This document shows, in pieces, positions 1 through 8,716 of a stretch of 64,000 nt of DNA. The stretch comes from Oscillospiraceae bacterium (GTDB lineage Bacteria > Bacillota > Clostridia > Saccharofermentanales > Saccharofermentanaceae), in contig CACZGS010000003.1 of NCBI GenBank assembly GCA_902780785.1, positions 124,001 through 188,000 on the forward strand. Direction: 5' to 3'. Position 1 is the stretch's first letter, and every line of letters begins with the position of its first letter. Under the pieces are notes generated by a model. The model ran no database searches and had not been told where the DNA came from. It saw nothing but the letters and a program-made list of their open reading frames with translations. Position numbers and translations under genes: made by a program.

Positions 1-1
1 A

Positions 2-1090
2 GGCAGAGTTCTTGCTGTTGTTTTCGCGATCTGCGCTGCACTTGCAGCTTTCGGCATCGGCAACATGGGCCAGGTCAATAAGATCGTTATCAACTTCACT
101 TCAGCATTTGATATAAAAGCACTTTCTTCCAGAGTGCTCTATTCTTCAGGCGACACTGACGTAACGCTCTACATGCTCATCGTAGGCATCGTACTCATGG
201 TGCTCGTAGGCTTCGTCGTGCTCGGCGGCCTTAAGAGAATTGCATCCGTTGCTGAGACCGTAGTTCCTGTCATGGTCGTACTTTTCGTGCTCGGAAGCTT
301 GATCATCATCGTTGCAAACTTCAAGGGAATCCTCCCTGCTTTCAAGGCTATCTTCACAATGGCATTCTCTAAGCAGGCTGCCTGGGGCGGCGCTACCGGC
401 GTTGCCTTCAAGACGATAATCACACAGGGCTGTAAGAGAGGCGTGTTCTCTAACGAGGCAGGTCTCGGTTCATCCGTTATGGTTCACAGCAACTCCAACG
501 TCAAAGAGCCTGTTAAGCAGGGCCTCTGGGGTATCTTCGAAGTATTCGCCGATACCATGATCGTATGCTCAATGACAGCTCTTACGATCCTTACATCCGG
601 TGTTATCGATCTTACAACCGGTGCAACAGACACAGCTTCTGATGCTACACTCGTAGCAGAAGCCTTCAACACTATCTTCAAGTTCGGGAACTTCGAATTC
701 GGCAGGATCTTTATAGCACTTGCTATCCTCTGCTTCGCATTCACCACGATCCTCGGCTGGTCACACTACGGATCAAAGGCTGTCGAGTATCTTGCAGGAA
801 AGCATGCACCGGTTATCACCAAGATCTATAAGGTCTTATTCGTTCTCATGATCTTATCCGGTGCGCTCATGACATCTTCGATCGCTTGGGACATCTCCGA
901 TACTTTCAACGGTCTCATGATGATCCCGAACCTCATCGGTGTCCTTGCCATGAGCCCTGTCGTAATGAAGCTTACAAAGAACTATGTCGCACGCCGTATC
1001 CACGGTAAGGACATAGAGCCCATGCTCTCATACGATCCTGAGATCCAGAAAGAAAACGCCAAGATAATCAAGGAAACACAGGAAGACTGA
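2..1090 (+). CDS. Alanine/glycine:cation symporter (AGCS family), 5' end outside window
   Basis: This is a membrane carrier that imports alanine or glycine with Na+. The frame is open from base 2, so the gene begins upstream and about 362 residues are visible. The stretch GIGNMGQVN near the left edge and the block KRGVFSNEAGLGSS are characteristic of the AGCS family. They are followed by the PVKQG/DT element and several hydrophobic segments, for example LTILTSGV. An ATG at base 65 lies inside the conserved family region and is not the real start. The C-terminus is a short charged tail, as usual in the family. The next gene starts 30 bp downstream from its own promoter, so this gene is probably transcribed alone or ends its operon. 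The family call is firm; the choice between alanine and glycine is not decided. Confidence 0.93.
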   Translation, partial: GRVLAVVFAICAALAAFGIGNMGQVNKIVINFTSAFDIKALSSRVLYSSGDTDVTLYMLIVGIVLMVLVGFVVLGGLKRIASVAETVVPVMVVLFVLGSLIIIVANFKGILPAFKAIFTMAFSKQAAWGGATGVAFKTIITQGCKRGVFSNEAGLGSSVMVHSNSNVKEPVKQGLWGIFEVFADTMIVCSMTALTILTSGVIDLTTGATDTASDATLVAEAFNTIFKFGNFEFGRIFIALAILCFAFTTILGWSHYGSKAVEYLAGKHAPVITKIYKVLFVLMILSGALMTSSIAWDISDTFNGLMMIPNLIGVLAMSPVVMKLTKNYVARRIHGKDIEPMLSYDPEIQKENAKIIKETQED

Positions 1091-1114
1091 CATCCGGCCA
1101 CAATCAAGTATAAT
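1087..1114 (+). promoter_or_regulatory. Sigma-A-type promoter directly abutting the start codon at 1121
   Basis: CTGACA (1087-1092), a 16-bp spacer and TATAAT (1109-1114). Only 6 bp separate the -10 box from the ATG at 1121, and no ribosome binding site is visible. The transcript would therefore begin at or next to the start codon (leaderless). Confidence 0.65.
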
Positions 1115-1120
1115 TGACTT

Positions 1121-3148
1121 ATGAAGATCTATCGCAGTATCATCTCAGTCATTGCATTTGCCTTATCAATTTATATATTGATATCGAATCTGTTCTGCAC
1201 CTGTTTTACGACCGGCGACAGATTCCAGATGAACTACTTCTCGGGTGATATTGTTATCTTCAACCTGCTTGCCATAGCGCTTGCAATACTCGGAGTGATC
1301 TTCTGCGACAAGTTAAGGATCAGAGAATTTGCGAATAAGCATTTCAAGGTGATAAAGATCATTCTCCTTACACTTATAGCCGTCATCGGCGTCGTCTTTG
1401 CCCTTTCCTGCGGACTCGGCACTACTGCTGACCAGCTTGAGCTCCAGACTAGCGTCGCAGAATTAAGGAACGGCAACATTGATGCCTTCAGGCCGACCGG
1501 ATATATGGATATCTATCCGAACCAGTACGGTCTCGGGCTTCTGTCATATCTCGCAAGTTTTATCGTCGGCACATATAACTATACCTTCTTCAGACTGGTA
1601 AACGTTTTGTGCCTGGTAGTTCTTTATAACGAATTGTCACTGATCGGAAAGCAGATCGGACTGGGGAAAACTTCTCAGCTCCTGATTTTACTTACCGGCG
1701 TCTTCTTCATGCCTTCAACGCTCTATGCGCTCTACATCTACGGCAATATTGCCGCCCTTACGTTGTCGGTCCTGGCTGTAAGACTAATCGTACAGGCCTT
1801 CGAAAAGAACAAGGCTTTATACGCGGTCCTCTCCTGCATTGCCATGTTCTTCTCATGTGTCGTCAAGAGCAACCAGATGATCTTTGCCGTAGGCATCGCG
1901 ATATACTGCCTGTTCAAATCAATCTCGGTCAAAAATTACAAGCGCCTTATCGTTGTCCCTGCCATGATCCTTTGCGTATGGCTGTCTTCATTCATACCGC
2001 TCATGGCAATGAGGATTTTAACCGGCCTTCCGCTTAACGGCGGCGTCAGCTATATCTCATACCTTGCGATGGGTGTTCAGGAAAACGATCAGAACTATCC
2101 CGGCGGCTATAACGGTTTCAACGTGGATTCATACGAGCAGTTTGGCGGAAATAAGGAAGCTCAGACTGAATATGCCGTCCAAGTCTATAAAGAGTCCATA
2201 GCAGAGATGCTCGAAGAACCGGCATATCTTCTGAATTTCTTTACCAGAAAGCAGCTTCACCAGTGGGCAGATCCCGCATATAAGGCTTATATGTGTACCC
2301 AGACCAACCCCGAACACGATACGGCCCAGTGGTTCTACGAAATGTTAAGGCCTGAACATGCCTATCCGGTGCTTATTGCACTGTCATTTTTCCAGGTGAT
2401 CGTATGGACCGGAATTGTTTTGTCACTTTGGTTCGTAAAGAAGCAGAAGCATCTTGAAGAAGCTCTCATCATGCCCCTGATATTCATCGGCGGCTTTATA
2501 TTCCATACCTTCTGGGAAGCCAAGTCACAATATGTCTTCTCATACTTTGTGATCCTCTTCCCCATAAGTTTGCTGGGCCTCAGGTTATTCAAGGAATCAT
2601 TTGAAGCAAGAGATAAGACACCGCTTAAGGAAAAGATAAAGAAACTCAATAACACGAAGCTATCCTGGTCGTTCTCTTTCACAATGGCAGCAGCCGCAAC
2701 GGTTCTGGTATTCGCAGAAGTCTTAGGCCTTGCCACCATGCGCACCCAGCTTCCGCAGGACAGAGCTTTGTATAAGGAGTACGTAAGCAAGACCTATATC
2801 GAGTCCTGGAACCCCTTAAGTGACGGCGCTTACATCCTCACCAACGGTGACACAAAGATAGAATGCGAGCTTATCAACAAAGGTGATAAGACGCTCATCA
2901 AGGAAAAGAACGGGAACAGATATCTGACTGTTGATAACGGAACAGCAAGCTGGCAGGAAAAGAATGACAGCTTAACCCAGGCATACAAGTTCTATACCGA
3001 CGGAGACAAGCTCGCCATTGGCTTTAATGATGACTACATCTTATGGTTCTCCGACGGAGAAGCGCGTGTCAACTATGTGCTTTACGGAACACTGATGCAC
3101 TCAAGGCTTGATGATTCCCAGATCTGGCATTTCGAGAAGATAGGCTGA
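1121..3148 (+). CDS. Polytopic membrane protein, GT39/PMT-like glycosyltransferase with extracytoplasmic C-terminal domain
   Basis: The protein has 675 residues. About ten hydrophobic segments fill residues 5-545, followed by a soluble tail of about 120 residues. After the third segment lies a loop containing ADQLELQTSVAEL and then GYMDIYPNQYG. This resembles the acidic first loop of GT-C enzymes of the PMT/ArnT type, which move sugars from polyprenyl phosphate carriers onto surface acceptors; here the usual DE pair reads DQ. The tail (GNRYLTV, then WHFEK) is beta-rich and vaguely like a beta-trefoil binding domain, which is my inference. The gene ends 1 bp before the convergent histidine kinase gene. 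A second GT39-like protein lies at 14.4-16.2 kb. The substrate is unknown. Confidence 0.7.
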   Translation: MKIYRSIISVIAFALSIYILISNLFCTCFTTGDRFQMNYFSGDIVIFNLLAIALAILGVIFCDKLRIREFANKHFKVIKIILLTLIAVIGVVFALSCGLGTTADQLELQTSVAELRNGNIDAFRPTGYMDIYPNQYGLGLLSYLASFIVGTYNYTFFRLVNVLCLVVLYNELSLIGKQIGLGKTSQLLILLTGVFFMPSTLYALYIYGNIAALTLSVLAVRLIVQAFEKNKALYAVLSCIAMFFSCVVKSNQMIFAVGIAIYCLFKSISVKNYKRLIVVPAMILCVWLSSFIPLMAMRILTGLPLNGGVSYISYLAMGVQENDQNYPGGYNGFNVDSYEQFGGNKEAQTEYAVQVYKESIAEMLEEPAYLLNFFTRKQLHQWADPAYKAYMCTQTNPEHDTAQWFYEMLRPEHAYPVLIALSFFQVIVWTGIVLSLWFVKKQKHLEEALIMPLIFIGGFIFHTFWEAKSQYVFSYFVILFPISLLGLRLFKESFEARDKTPLKEKIKKLNNTKLSWSFSFTMAAAATVLVFAEVLGLATMRTQLPQDRALYKEYVSKTYIESWNPLSDGAYILTNGDTKIECELINKGDKTLIKEKNGNRYLTVDNGTASWQEKNDSLTQAYKFYTDGDKLAIGFNDDYILWFSDGEARVNYVLYGTLMHSRLDDSQIWHFEKIG

Positions 3149-3149
3149 C

Positions 3150-4094
3150 TCAAGCCTGCTCCTCTGCTTCCTTCATCTTGAAATTTACGATGATCATAAG
3201 GATGCCGTCCTTAAGATCAGCTTCGATCGTTCCGCCGTTCCTAGTAATCAGTTCCTTGGCTATAGAGAAACCCAATCCCGTGGATGCCTGGCCTTCATTG
3301 ACCGTAAAGTAGCGGTCAAAGAGCTTTGCGGCAGATACAGGTGTCAGGTCCGGTGCAGGATTGCTGAAGATAACCTGTCCTTTGTCATCAAGCTTTACAT
3401 CCAGCGCATTGTCCGCATATTTGATCGCATTGCTTATTATGTTCTCGAAAATACGGTTCGCACTCTTTCTCTCGCACAGAACGAATACAGGCTCGTCGGG
3501 TATCTCGATCTCAGGCTCTATGCCCTTCCCCTTAAACGCTGCATAGAAAGACAGCATGCATTCTTCCAAAACTCTGCAGATATCGATAGGCTCAGAAGAA
3601 CTGTATGCACTCTGAACGGGATATCTTGTCGGATCCGTGGATGTGCTGTATTTAAAGAGTTCATCAGCAAGCTCGCTCAAAGAAAGAGTGCGGCTCTTTA
3701 TTCGTTCAAGATACTGTGCCTTCAAAGTCTCATCCTTCTCATCTGCCATGAGATCAAGATATGAATTGATCGCCGTCAAAGGTGTTCTTATGTCGTGGGA
3801 GATCCCCGTTACAGCCTCAGCTACCTTACGGTTGCCGTCTAAATATTCGTTTCGCTCTCTGTCCAGGTTCTTAAGCTCACGGTTAAGAGTCTCGGCAGTT
3901 TTTCGCGCATGCGGATCAGAAGTAGAAAGCGTGATCGGTATCTGGGTCTTCCCGCTTACCTGATCTTCTATATTATCGGTAAGCTCATCAAATCCGCGTC
4001 TTAAGAGCACGATCTTAATGACCGCCAGGACAAGTGCTATTGCAAGCAAAACGCACAGAATGATCAGTACCGACAAGTTAAAGACTTCTTTCAT
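3150..4094 (-). CDS. Sensor histidine kinase with a single N-terminal membrane segment
   Basis: The protein has 314 residues. One membrane helix (about residues 7-29) is followed by a HAMP-like/coiled stretch, a HisKA domain with the H-box GISHDIRTPLTAI (His100), and a HATPase_c domain (N-box FENIISNAIKYA, G-box STGLGFSIAKEL). It has almost no extracellular part, as in small kinases that sense through a partner ABC transporter. It lies last in a minus-strand cluster with an ATPase, five permeases and an OmpR-type response regulator (10482-11150), which is its likely partner. It may have its own promoter (extended -10 at 4108-4116) and has no clear ribosome binding site. By analogy with Bce/Lan-type modules it would phosphorylate the regulator when the permeases meet an antimicrobial or peptide; that role is inferred. 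Confidence 0.9.
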   Translation of the reverse strand: MKEVFNLSVLIILCVLLAIALVLAVIKIVLLRRGFDELTDNIEDQVSGKTQIPITLSTSDPHARKTAETLNRELKNLDRERNEYLDGNRKVAEAVTGISHDIRTPLTAINSYLDLMADEKDETLKAQYLERIKSRTLSLSELADELFKYSTSTDPTRYPVQSAYSSSEPIDICRVLEECMLSFYAAFKGKGIEPEIEIPDEPVFVLCERKSANRIFENIISNAIKYADNALDVKLDDKGQVIFSNPAPDLTPVSAAKLFDRYFTVNEGQASTGLGFSIAKELITRNGGTIEADLKDGILMIIVNFKMKEAEEQA

Positions 4095-4107
4095 AAAGAT
4101 ATGGACA

Positions 4108-4116
4108 ATGATACCA
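4108..4116 (-). promoter_or_regulatory. Extended -10 promoter element for the histidine kinase
   Basis: On the minus strand the sequence reads TGGTATCAT, an extended -10 element. It lies 13 bp before the ATG at 4094, which predicts a leader of only about 6 nt without a ribosome binding site. No good -35 box is seen. Confidence 0.4.
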
Positions 4117-4134
4117 CAAGTGTAAATCTATTCT

Positions 4135-5289
4135 TCAGCATGCAATCTCATGCTTCCTGAACCTTGATATTCCAATACCGGTAAATACTGTGATCCACAG
4201 CAATTCATTTACTATATTGATAGCCATAAATCCATCCCGGTATAAAACATATGAAGGAAGAATGGTCTCTTCATAATTAAATGTGAATTGATAGACCATC
4301 GCAGGATTCAAATAGATAGTAGCCAAAAGCAGACTTCTAAATGCGGGGTTTAATGAACTTTCTTTATAAAGCGGGATTTCTTTACCCTTATATGAGATCT
4401 TAATTCTAAACTCAGCCGGATCCAACTTCACATAATATGGCTGAATATACTTTTCTTCTTCGTTATTCTTCATCATGATATCCATATAAGCTTTGTATTC
4501 AGCACTATCCAAGGAATAGAGTTCCTGGGCTTCAATAAGCTGAGATGCAGGTAACAATGCCGGAAGATTAGTAAACAAAAAGACAGGCACAATTAATAAA
4601 CCGACAATAAATGGAATACTGCGCTTTGAACTGGCCAAAAGCGCAAAAAGACAAACAGAAGTAATCACAAACAAAAGGAGCAGTGATGATAAAAACAATC
4701 CAAGTACAACAGGAAAATACACAGGCGGCTTCCAGGCATAATAAATACACCAGCACAAAAAGATCAATGCGTTAACAAGAACCATAAACACATCCAAAGC
4801 AAAACAAAACATTAGAGAAGCAAGATATAACGTTCTCTTACTCTGGCCGCAGGCAATGTAATTCTTTAGTGTTCCGTCACTGAACAACCTTCCGAAGAAA
4901 ACAGGAATAAACAATACAATAAGGACAGCAGGAACAATAATTAGCACCCCTAAAATAGAACAGAAAAAAACAAGTTCTTCTTCTGATTCATAAAAAGCAT
5001 TAACATTATATGAGTCTTTAATCTCCACCGGCTCGCACATTCCTCTGTACAAGTCATAAGCACTCATACCGCTGTACTCAAAGCGTTCCTGAACCAACAG
5101 TTCCGGACTTTCTTTACCATTACCATCGTAAACGGTATTCATCGATTCATTCCGGAATGCCGATATATCAGATGTGGCAAAGAGAATCTTATCAATAGCT
5201 ACAGATGCCCATATCAATAGAGCGATCATTGCCCATATCTCAAAGCCCTTAATCAGTCTGAAGAATAAACCTGACAGTATCTTTCTCAT
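4135..5289 (-). CDS. ABC-2-type permease, tandem paralog 1 (operon-distal)
   Basis: The protein has 384 residues. It is a membrane subunit of an ABC exporter and the last of four adjacent paralogs. The N-terminus MRKILSGLFFRLIKG matches the other copies, and GAGGGAG sits 6 bp before this ATG, so I prefer it to an in-frame TTG at 5307. Order: TM1; extracytoplasmic loop with SGMSAYDLYRG; TM2 and the block IPVFFGRLFSDGTLKN; three or four further TM segments with PPVYFPVVL; a second extracytoplasmic region (about 250-330); a final TM after YRDGFMAIN; and the tail RKHEIAC. The terminal Cys is shared by all four copies. It looks more AT-rich than the promoter-proximal copies. The substrate is unknown; a lantibiotic or antimicrobial peptide exporter is the nearest analogy. 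Confidence 0.8.
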   Translation of the reverse strand: MRKILSGLFFRLIKGFEIWAMIALLIWASVAIDKILFATSDISAFRNESMNTVYDGNGKESPELLVQERFEYSGMSAYDLYRGMCEPVEIKDSYNVNAFYESEEELVFFCSILGVLIIVPAVLIVLFIPVFFGRLFSDGTLKNYIACGQSKRTLYLASLMFCFALDVFMVLVNALIFLCWCIYYAWKPPVYFPVVLGLFLSSLLLLFVITSVCLFALLASSKRSIPFIVGLLIVPVFLFTNLPALLPASQLIEAQELYSLDSAEYKAYMDIMMKNNEEEKYIQPYYVKLDPAEFRIKISYKGKEIPLYKESSLNPAFRSLLLATIYLNPAMVYQFTFNYEETILPSYVLYRDGFMAINIVNELLWITVFTGIGISRFRKHEIAC

Positions 5290-5300
5290 GTCCTGCTCCC

Positions 5301-6386
5301 TCAACAAGGTGTCTCACGCTTTTTAAAGAGAGTAATCCCTGCAAATGTGAAAAAGGATATCCAGAATACATTGCTTGCAGCATTTATCGCCATGAATCCG
5401 TCGCGGACCAAAAGGCAAGTCGAGACATTATTCTGCCAGATCATACTTGCACCCTGATACGGATCCATATATACGATTGCAAGAGATGCAACCCTTTCAC
5501 CTGTACTGAGGTTGCTTTCCTTAAAAAAATTCAGTTCTTTACCATCAAAGTAATATCTTTCTATCAAACTTGACAGGTCAAATTTGGATGAAATGCCGTT
5601 TTCCTGTTCTTTGTATACTTGGTTAGACTCTTGAGACAATTCAAATTCAAAATCATATGAACCATATACTTTGTAATAACTGTTGTTGCCGACTGGCGAT
5701 ACCATCAAGACTGCCAAGATGAAACCGGCAATGGCACATATTATCTTACTGTAGCTAATAAACAGCGCTGCCAGACTAACTGCCGACATTGTAAAAAGCA
5801 TTAAGAGCAAGACCAGAATAACCGGTGCAACAACAGGAAGATATACTGGCGGCGCCCATCTTGCGAAAAGACACACAACCGCGAAAGCAAACAAGCCTAT
5901 GAAATATACGGCAGCATCAACAATACAGGTGAAAACTAAAGCTGATATATAGATTTTCACTTTGCTGAACCCGCAAGCAACCAGATTCTTTAACGTTCCG
6001 TCACTGAAAAAACGGCCGAAAAATACCGGAATAAATATCATCATCAGTATCGCAGGAAATATGACATTAATACTCAGCGCAATTATAAACATAGGCGGTT
6101 CAACCGGAGCACTGGTTTTTGTATTAGTAAGTATATCGTAAGATTCCTGCGGGACAGGCTCATAATAAACCCAATAGGCATCATGAGCACTTACACCGAG
6201 TTCATTGAATCTGTAACCGCGTTCTTCAATATCCTCATATTCCTCTTTAGTACAGAAAAAACCGAGTTCAGAATCGATAAGCTGGTAATCGATATATGCC
6301 GTTCCGATCAGCAAGAATGCTATGAGCACCCATATATCATAGCCTTTTAGAAGCCTGAAAAGAAATCCTGATAATATCTTCCTCAT
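5301..6386 (-). CDS. ABC-2-type permease, tandem paralog 2
   Basis: The protein has 361 residues, the shortest of the four paralogs. It keeps the shared plan: N-terminal MRKILSGFLFRLLKGYDIW; the loop motif LGVSAHDAYW; the block FIPVFFGRFFSDGTLKN at the cytoplasmic face; APPVYLPVV; YMDP; and RDGFMAIN before the last membrane segment. It ends KKRETPC, again with a terminal cysteine. The stop lies 11 bp before the start of paralog 1, with that gene's ribosome binding site in the gap, so the two are co-transcribed. The paralogs differ most in the two extracytoplasmic regions, which fits divergence in ligand recognition or formation of heteromers; this is inference. Confidence 0.8.
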   Translation of the reverse strand: MRKILSGFLFRLLKGYDIWVLIAFLLIGTAYIDYQLIDSELGFFCTKEEYEDIEERGYRFNELGVSAHDAYWVYYEPVPQESYDILTNTKTSAPVEPPMFIIALSINVIFPAILMMIFIPVFFGRFFSDGTLKNLVACGFSKVKIYISALVFTCIVDAAVYFIGLFAFAVVCLFARWAPPVYLPVVAPVILVLLLMLFTMSAVSLAALFISYSKIICAIAGFILAVLMVSPVGNNSYYKVYGSYDFEFELSQESNQVYKEQENGISSKFDLSSLIERYYFDGKELNFFKESNLSTGERVASLAIVYMDPYQGASMIWQNNVSTCLLVRDGFMAINAASNVFWISFFTFAGITLFKKRETPC

Positions 6387-6417
6387 ACCTATTCCCCAAC
6401 AGCATGTGAAGCTCAGA

Positions 6418-7551
6418 TCAGCAGTGGATCTCGCGTTTCCTGAAGATTGCTATACCTAATCCTGAAGATAAGATGATCCAAATAGTATTAACACCCATGG
6501 AAACATACAAGAGTCCGTCACGGGCCATCAGATAAGGTTCGAACATGAAGTCAGCACCTTGGATCAATGCCGGGTCAGAATAGATCAGGGCAAGTATTAC
6601 ATATCTTAACGGAGCAGGCAAAGAGCTTTCGGCATAAAGAGAAATGATAAGTTTATCACCATAGTATAAATCACTGGAGAAATTACCGAAATTAAATCTC
6701 TCTTCCAATAAATACTGTTTCTGCTCTTTAACAAAATCCATATAGTCTTCATTCTCGGCTGCACTCGTTCTGACAACCTCATAATTCCAAAGGAATGTGG
6801 ATGCAAGTTCAGAGACTGAAATCGTTGCGGAGAATGCCATGATAAAGCCGACGACAAAAGCAGCAGTCCTCTTACTGCTTATGAAAAGAGCAGCAAGGCT
6901 GAATGAAGATATCGTGATGAGCAACAGTAAAGAAACGACCGCAGAAGGGATCAATACCGGCAGATATACCGGCGGCTGCCACTGAAGGCAGGCACATACC
7001 AATACGAAGCCCAATAACCTTATCAGGAACAAAGCAAGATCGAGAACGACTGACATGATAAGAGAAGCCAGATAGATCATGACTTTGCTGTATCCGCACG
7101 TAAGAAGATTCTTTATTGTTCCCTGGCTGAACAATCTGCCAAAGAATACAGGTATAAAGATCGCCATCAGAATGGCAGGGAAAATATACAGGTTTTTAAT
7201 GCGGTCAAAAACAATATTCGCCTCGTCATGCGGGACATAATACATGTCATAGCCAAGCTTATCGTAAACGTCTTTTGGAAGCGGTTCGATGTGATATCTG
7301 TAAACATCAAAAGCACTGACACCGGAACCTTTATAACGGAACTGATCGATATTATCGGGCGATATTATAAGCGTTCTGTCTTCATCACTATAGTCTCTGG
7401 TCTCACCAAACACACCGACAGCAATAACGTCACAGTCTCTCAGATTATTGATGTCATCGAAAGCACCGCAAATTACCACAAGAATAAGGAGCAGCCATAT
7501 TTCAAAACCTCTGAAGAGGTTATAGAACATTCCAGAAAGTATCTTCTTCAT
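6418..7551 (-). CDS. ABC-2-type permease, tandem paralog 3
   Basis: The protein has 377 residues with the same architecture as its neighbours: N-terminal MKKILSGMFYNLFRGFEIW; the loop motif SGVSAFDVYRYHIEPLP; FIPVFFGRLFSQGTIKN (Asp changed to Gln in the DGT element); WQPPVYLPVLIP; a long polar extracytoplasmic stretch (about 245-320); RDGLLYVSM before the last TM; and the tail FRKREIHC. Six membrane segments are expected, with both termini in the cytoplasm. The gene is spaced 15-31 bp from both neighbours, so it is in one transcription unit. Transport would be powered by the single ATPase at 9565-10482, since no other ATPase is encoded in the cluster. Confidence 0.82.
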   Translation of the reverse strand: MKKILSGMFYNLFRGFEIWLLLILVVICGAFDDINNLRDCDVIAVGVFGETRDYSDEDRTLIISPDNIDQFRYKGSGVSAFDVYRYHIEPLPKDVYDKLGYDMYYVPHDEANIVFDRIKNLYIFPAILMAIFIPVFFGRLFSQGTIKNLLTCGYSKVMIYLASLIMSVVLDLALFLIRLLGFVLVCACLQWQPPVYLPVLIPSAVVSLLLLITISSFSLAALFISSKRTAAFVVGFIMAFSATISVSELASTFLWNYEVVRTSAAENEDYMDFVKEQKQYLLEERFNFGNFSSDLYYGDKLIISLYAESSLPAPLRYVILALIYSDPALIQGADFMFEPYLMARDGLLYVSMGVNTIWIILSSGLGIAIFRKREIHC

Positions 7552-7566
7552 TATCTTAACCTCTCA

Positions 7567-8715
7567 TCAGCAATGTAATTCGCGTTTTCTGACGGCCAGA
7601 AGTGCCAAGCCGTTTGTAATGCCTATCCAGAATATGTTGCAGGCTATGTTTATAGCCATAACGCCGTCACGATATATCAGGTAAGGAGAAAAACCATAAC
7701 TATATAGCTTAGCGGCGTCAACCAGATAAGGATCAAGGTAGATCAAAGTGAGCAAAGAAGCTTTAACCACCGCAGGATGTGTATTCTCCAATTTCCATAT
7801 ATATTCGATCTCTTCTCCGTTCACATAATATTTTTCGATGAATAGAGAAAGATCTATTCTTTCCTCCAAGCCGTTACGGCCGACTTCCTTAAGAAGAGCA
7901 ATAGTATCATCACTTATCTCAGATATGCTGTTATGACTTTGACCTAACCATAAGAGTCCTGTGCTAAAAATTGATGCCGGGAAAAAGCGTGCTGCGACCA
8001 TTACGAAGCCGACTACGAATGCAACGGTTTTCTTACCGCCTGCAAACAGAGCTGCGAGACAAACAGAAGTTATCAATAACAAAAGCAAAAAAGATATGAA
8101 TGCAGCGGTGATCAGTACCGGCAGATATACAGGAGGCTGCCACTTAAGACAAATACAAATGCCGGCAAGTATTATCAAGCTGAGCAATATCATTGCAAGA
8201 TCAAGGATTGCAGTCATGACCAGGGATGCAAGGTATATCTTTCCCTTACTGTAACCGCATGCCACGATGTTCTTGATCGTACCGTCACTGAATAATCTTC
8301 CAAAGAAAACAGGAATAAATATTGCCATGAGAACGGCCGGTATAAAGAATGATCTTTGGATCTCCAAGTAAAGCGTCTCCATCTCATAGTACGGATTGTC
8401 GTGCATCTCGTTACTGAGTTTGTCATATTCTTCCTGAGGGATCTTCTCTACTGATGATCTGTATAGGTCAAATGCACTTATTCCGGAATTCTTAAAACAT
8501 AACTGTTCGGCATTATCCTTGCATATTACGGTCTCGACATTATCGTAATCATAAGAATAGGTATACCCCGGCACGTATTTTGCAGACAAATAGTTAAGCT
8601 CCATCACATCCGTATAAGAGAGATATGTGACCGCAAATAAAAACAATGCAAGAAGTGCCCAGATCTCATAACCCCTGACGAGCCTGAAGAACATGCCTGA
8701 CAGAATCTTTTTCAT
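7567..8715 (-). CDS. ABC-2-type permease, tandem paralog 4 (operon-proximal)
   Basis: The protein has 382 residues. It carries MKKILSGMFFRLVRGYEIW at the N-terminus, NSGISAFDLYRSSVE in the first extracytoplasmic loop, FIPVFFGRLFSDGTIKN, WQPPVYLPVLI, LIYLDP, YRDGVMAIN and a C-terminal RKRELHC. It starts 1 bp after the stop of the unrelated 283-residue permease, implying translational coupling. It is the clearest copy of the repeated gene and the closest to the ATPase. The function is inferred from family and context: export of, or protection from, a hydrophobic or peptide compound, under control of the two-component pair that brackets the cluster. Confidence 0.83.
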   Translation of the reverse strand: MKKILSGMFFRLVRGYEIWALLALFLFAVTYLSYTDVMELNYLSAKYVPGYTYSYDYDNVETVICKDNAEQLCFKNSGISAFDLYRSSVEKIPQEEYDKLSNEMHDNPYYEMETLYLEIQRSFFIPAVLMAIFIPVFFGRLFSDGTIKNIVACGYSKGKIYLASLVMTAILDLAMILLSLIILAGICICLKWQPPVYLPVLITAAFISFLLLLLITSVCLAALFAGGKKTVAFVVGFVMVAARFFPASIFSTGLLWLGQSHNSISEISDDTIALLKEVGRNGLEERIDLSLFIEKYYVNGEEIEYIWKLENTHPAVVKASLLTLIYLDPYLVDAAKLYSYGFSPYLIYRDGVMAINIACNIFWIGITNGLALLAVRKRELHC

Positions 8716-8716
8716 A

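Noticed and set aside
5289..5307. Upstream TTG start for permease paralog 1
   Set aside because: The other three copies begin at the MRKILSG-type Met, and the ribosome binding site lies 6 bp before the ATG at 5289.
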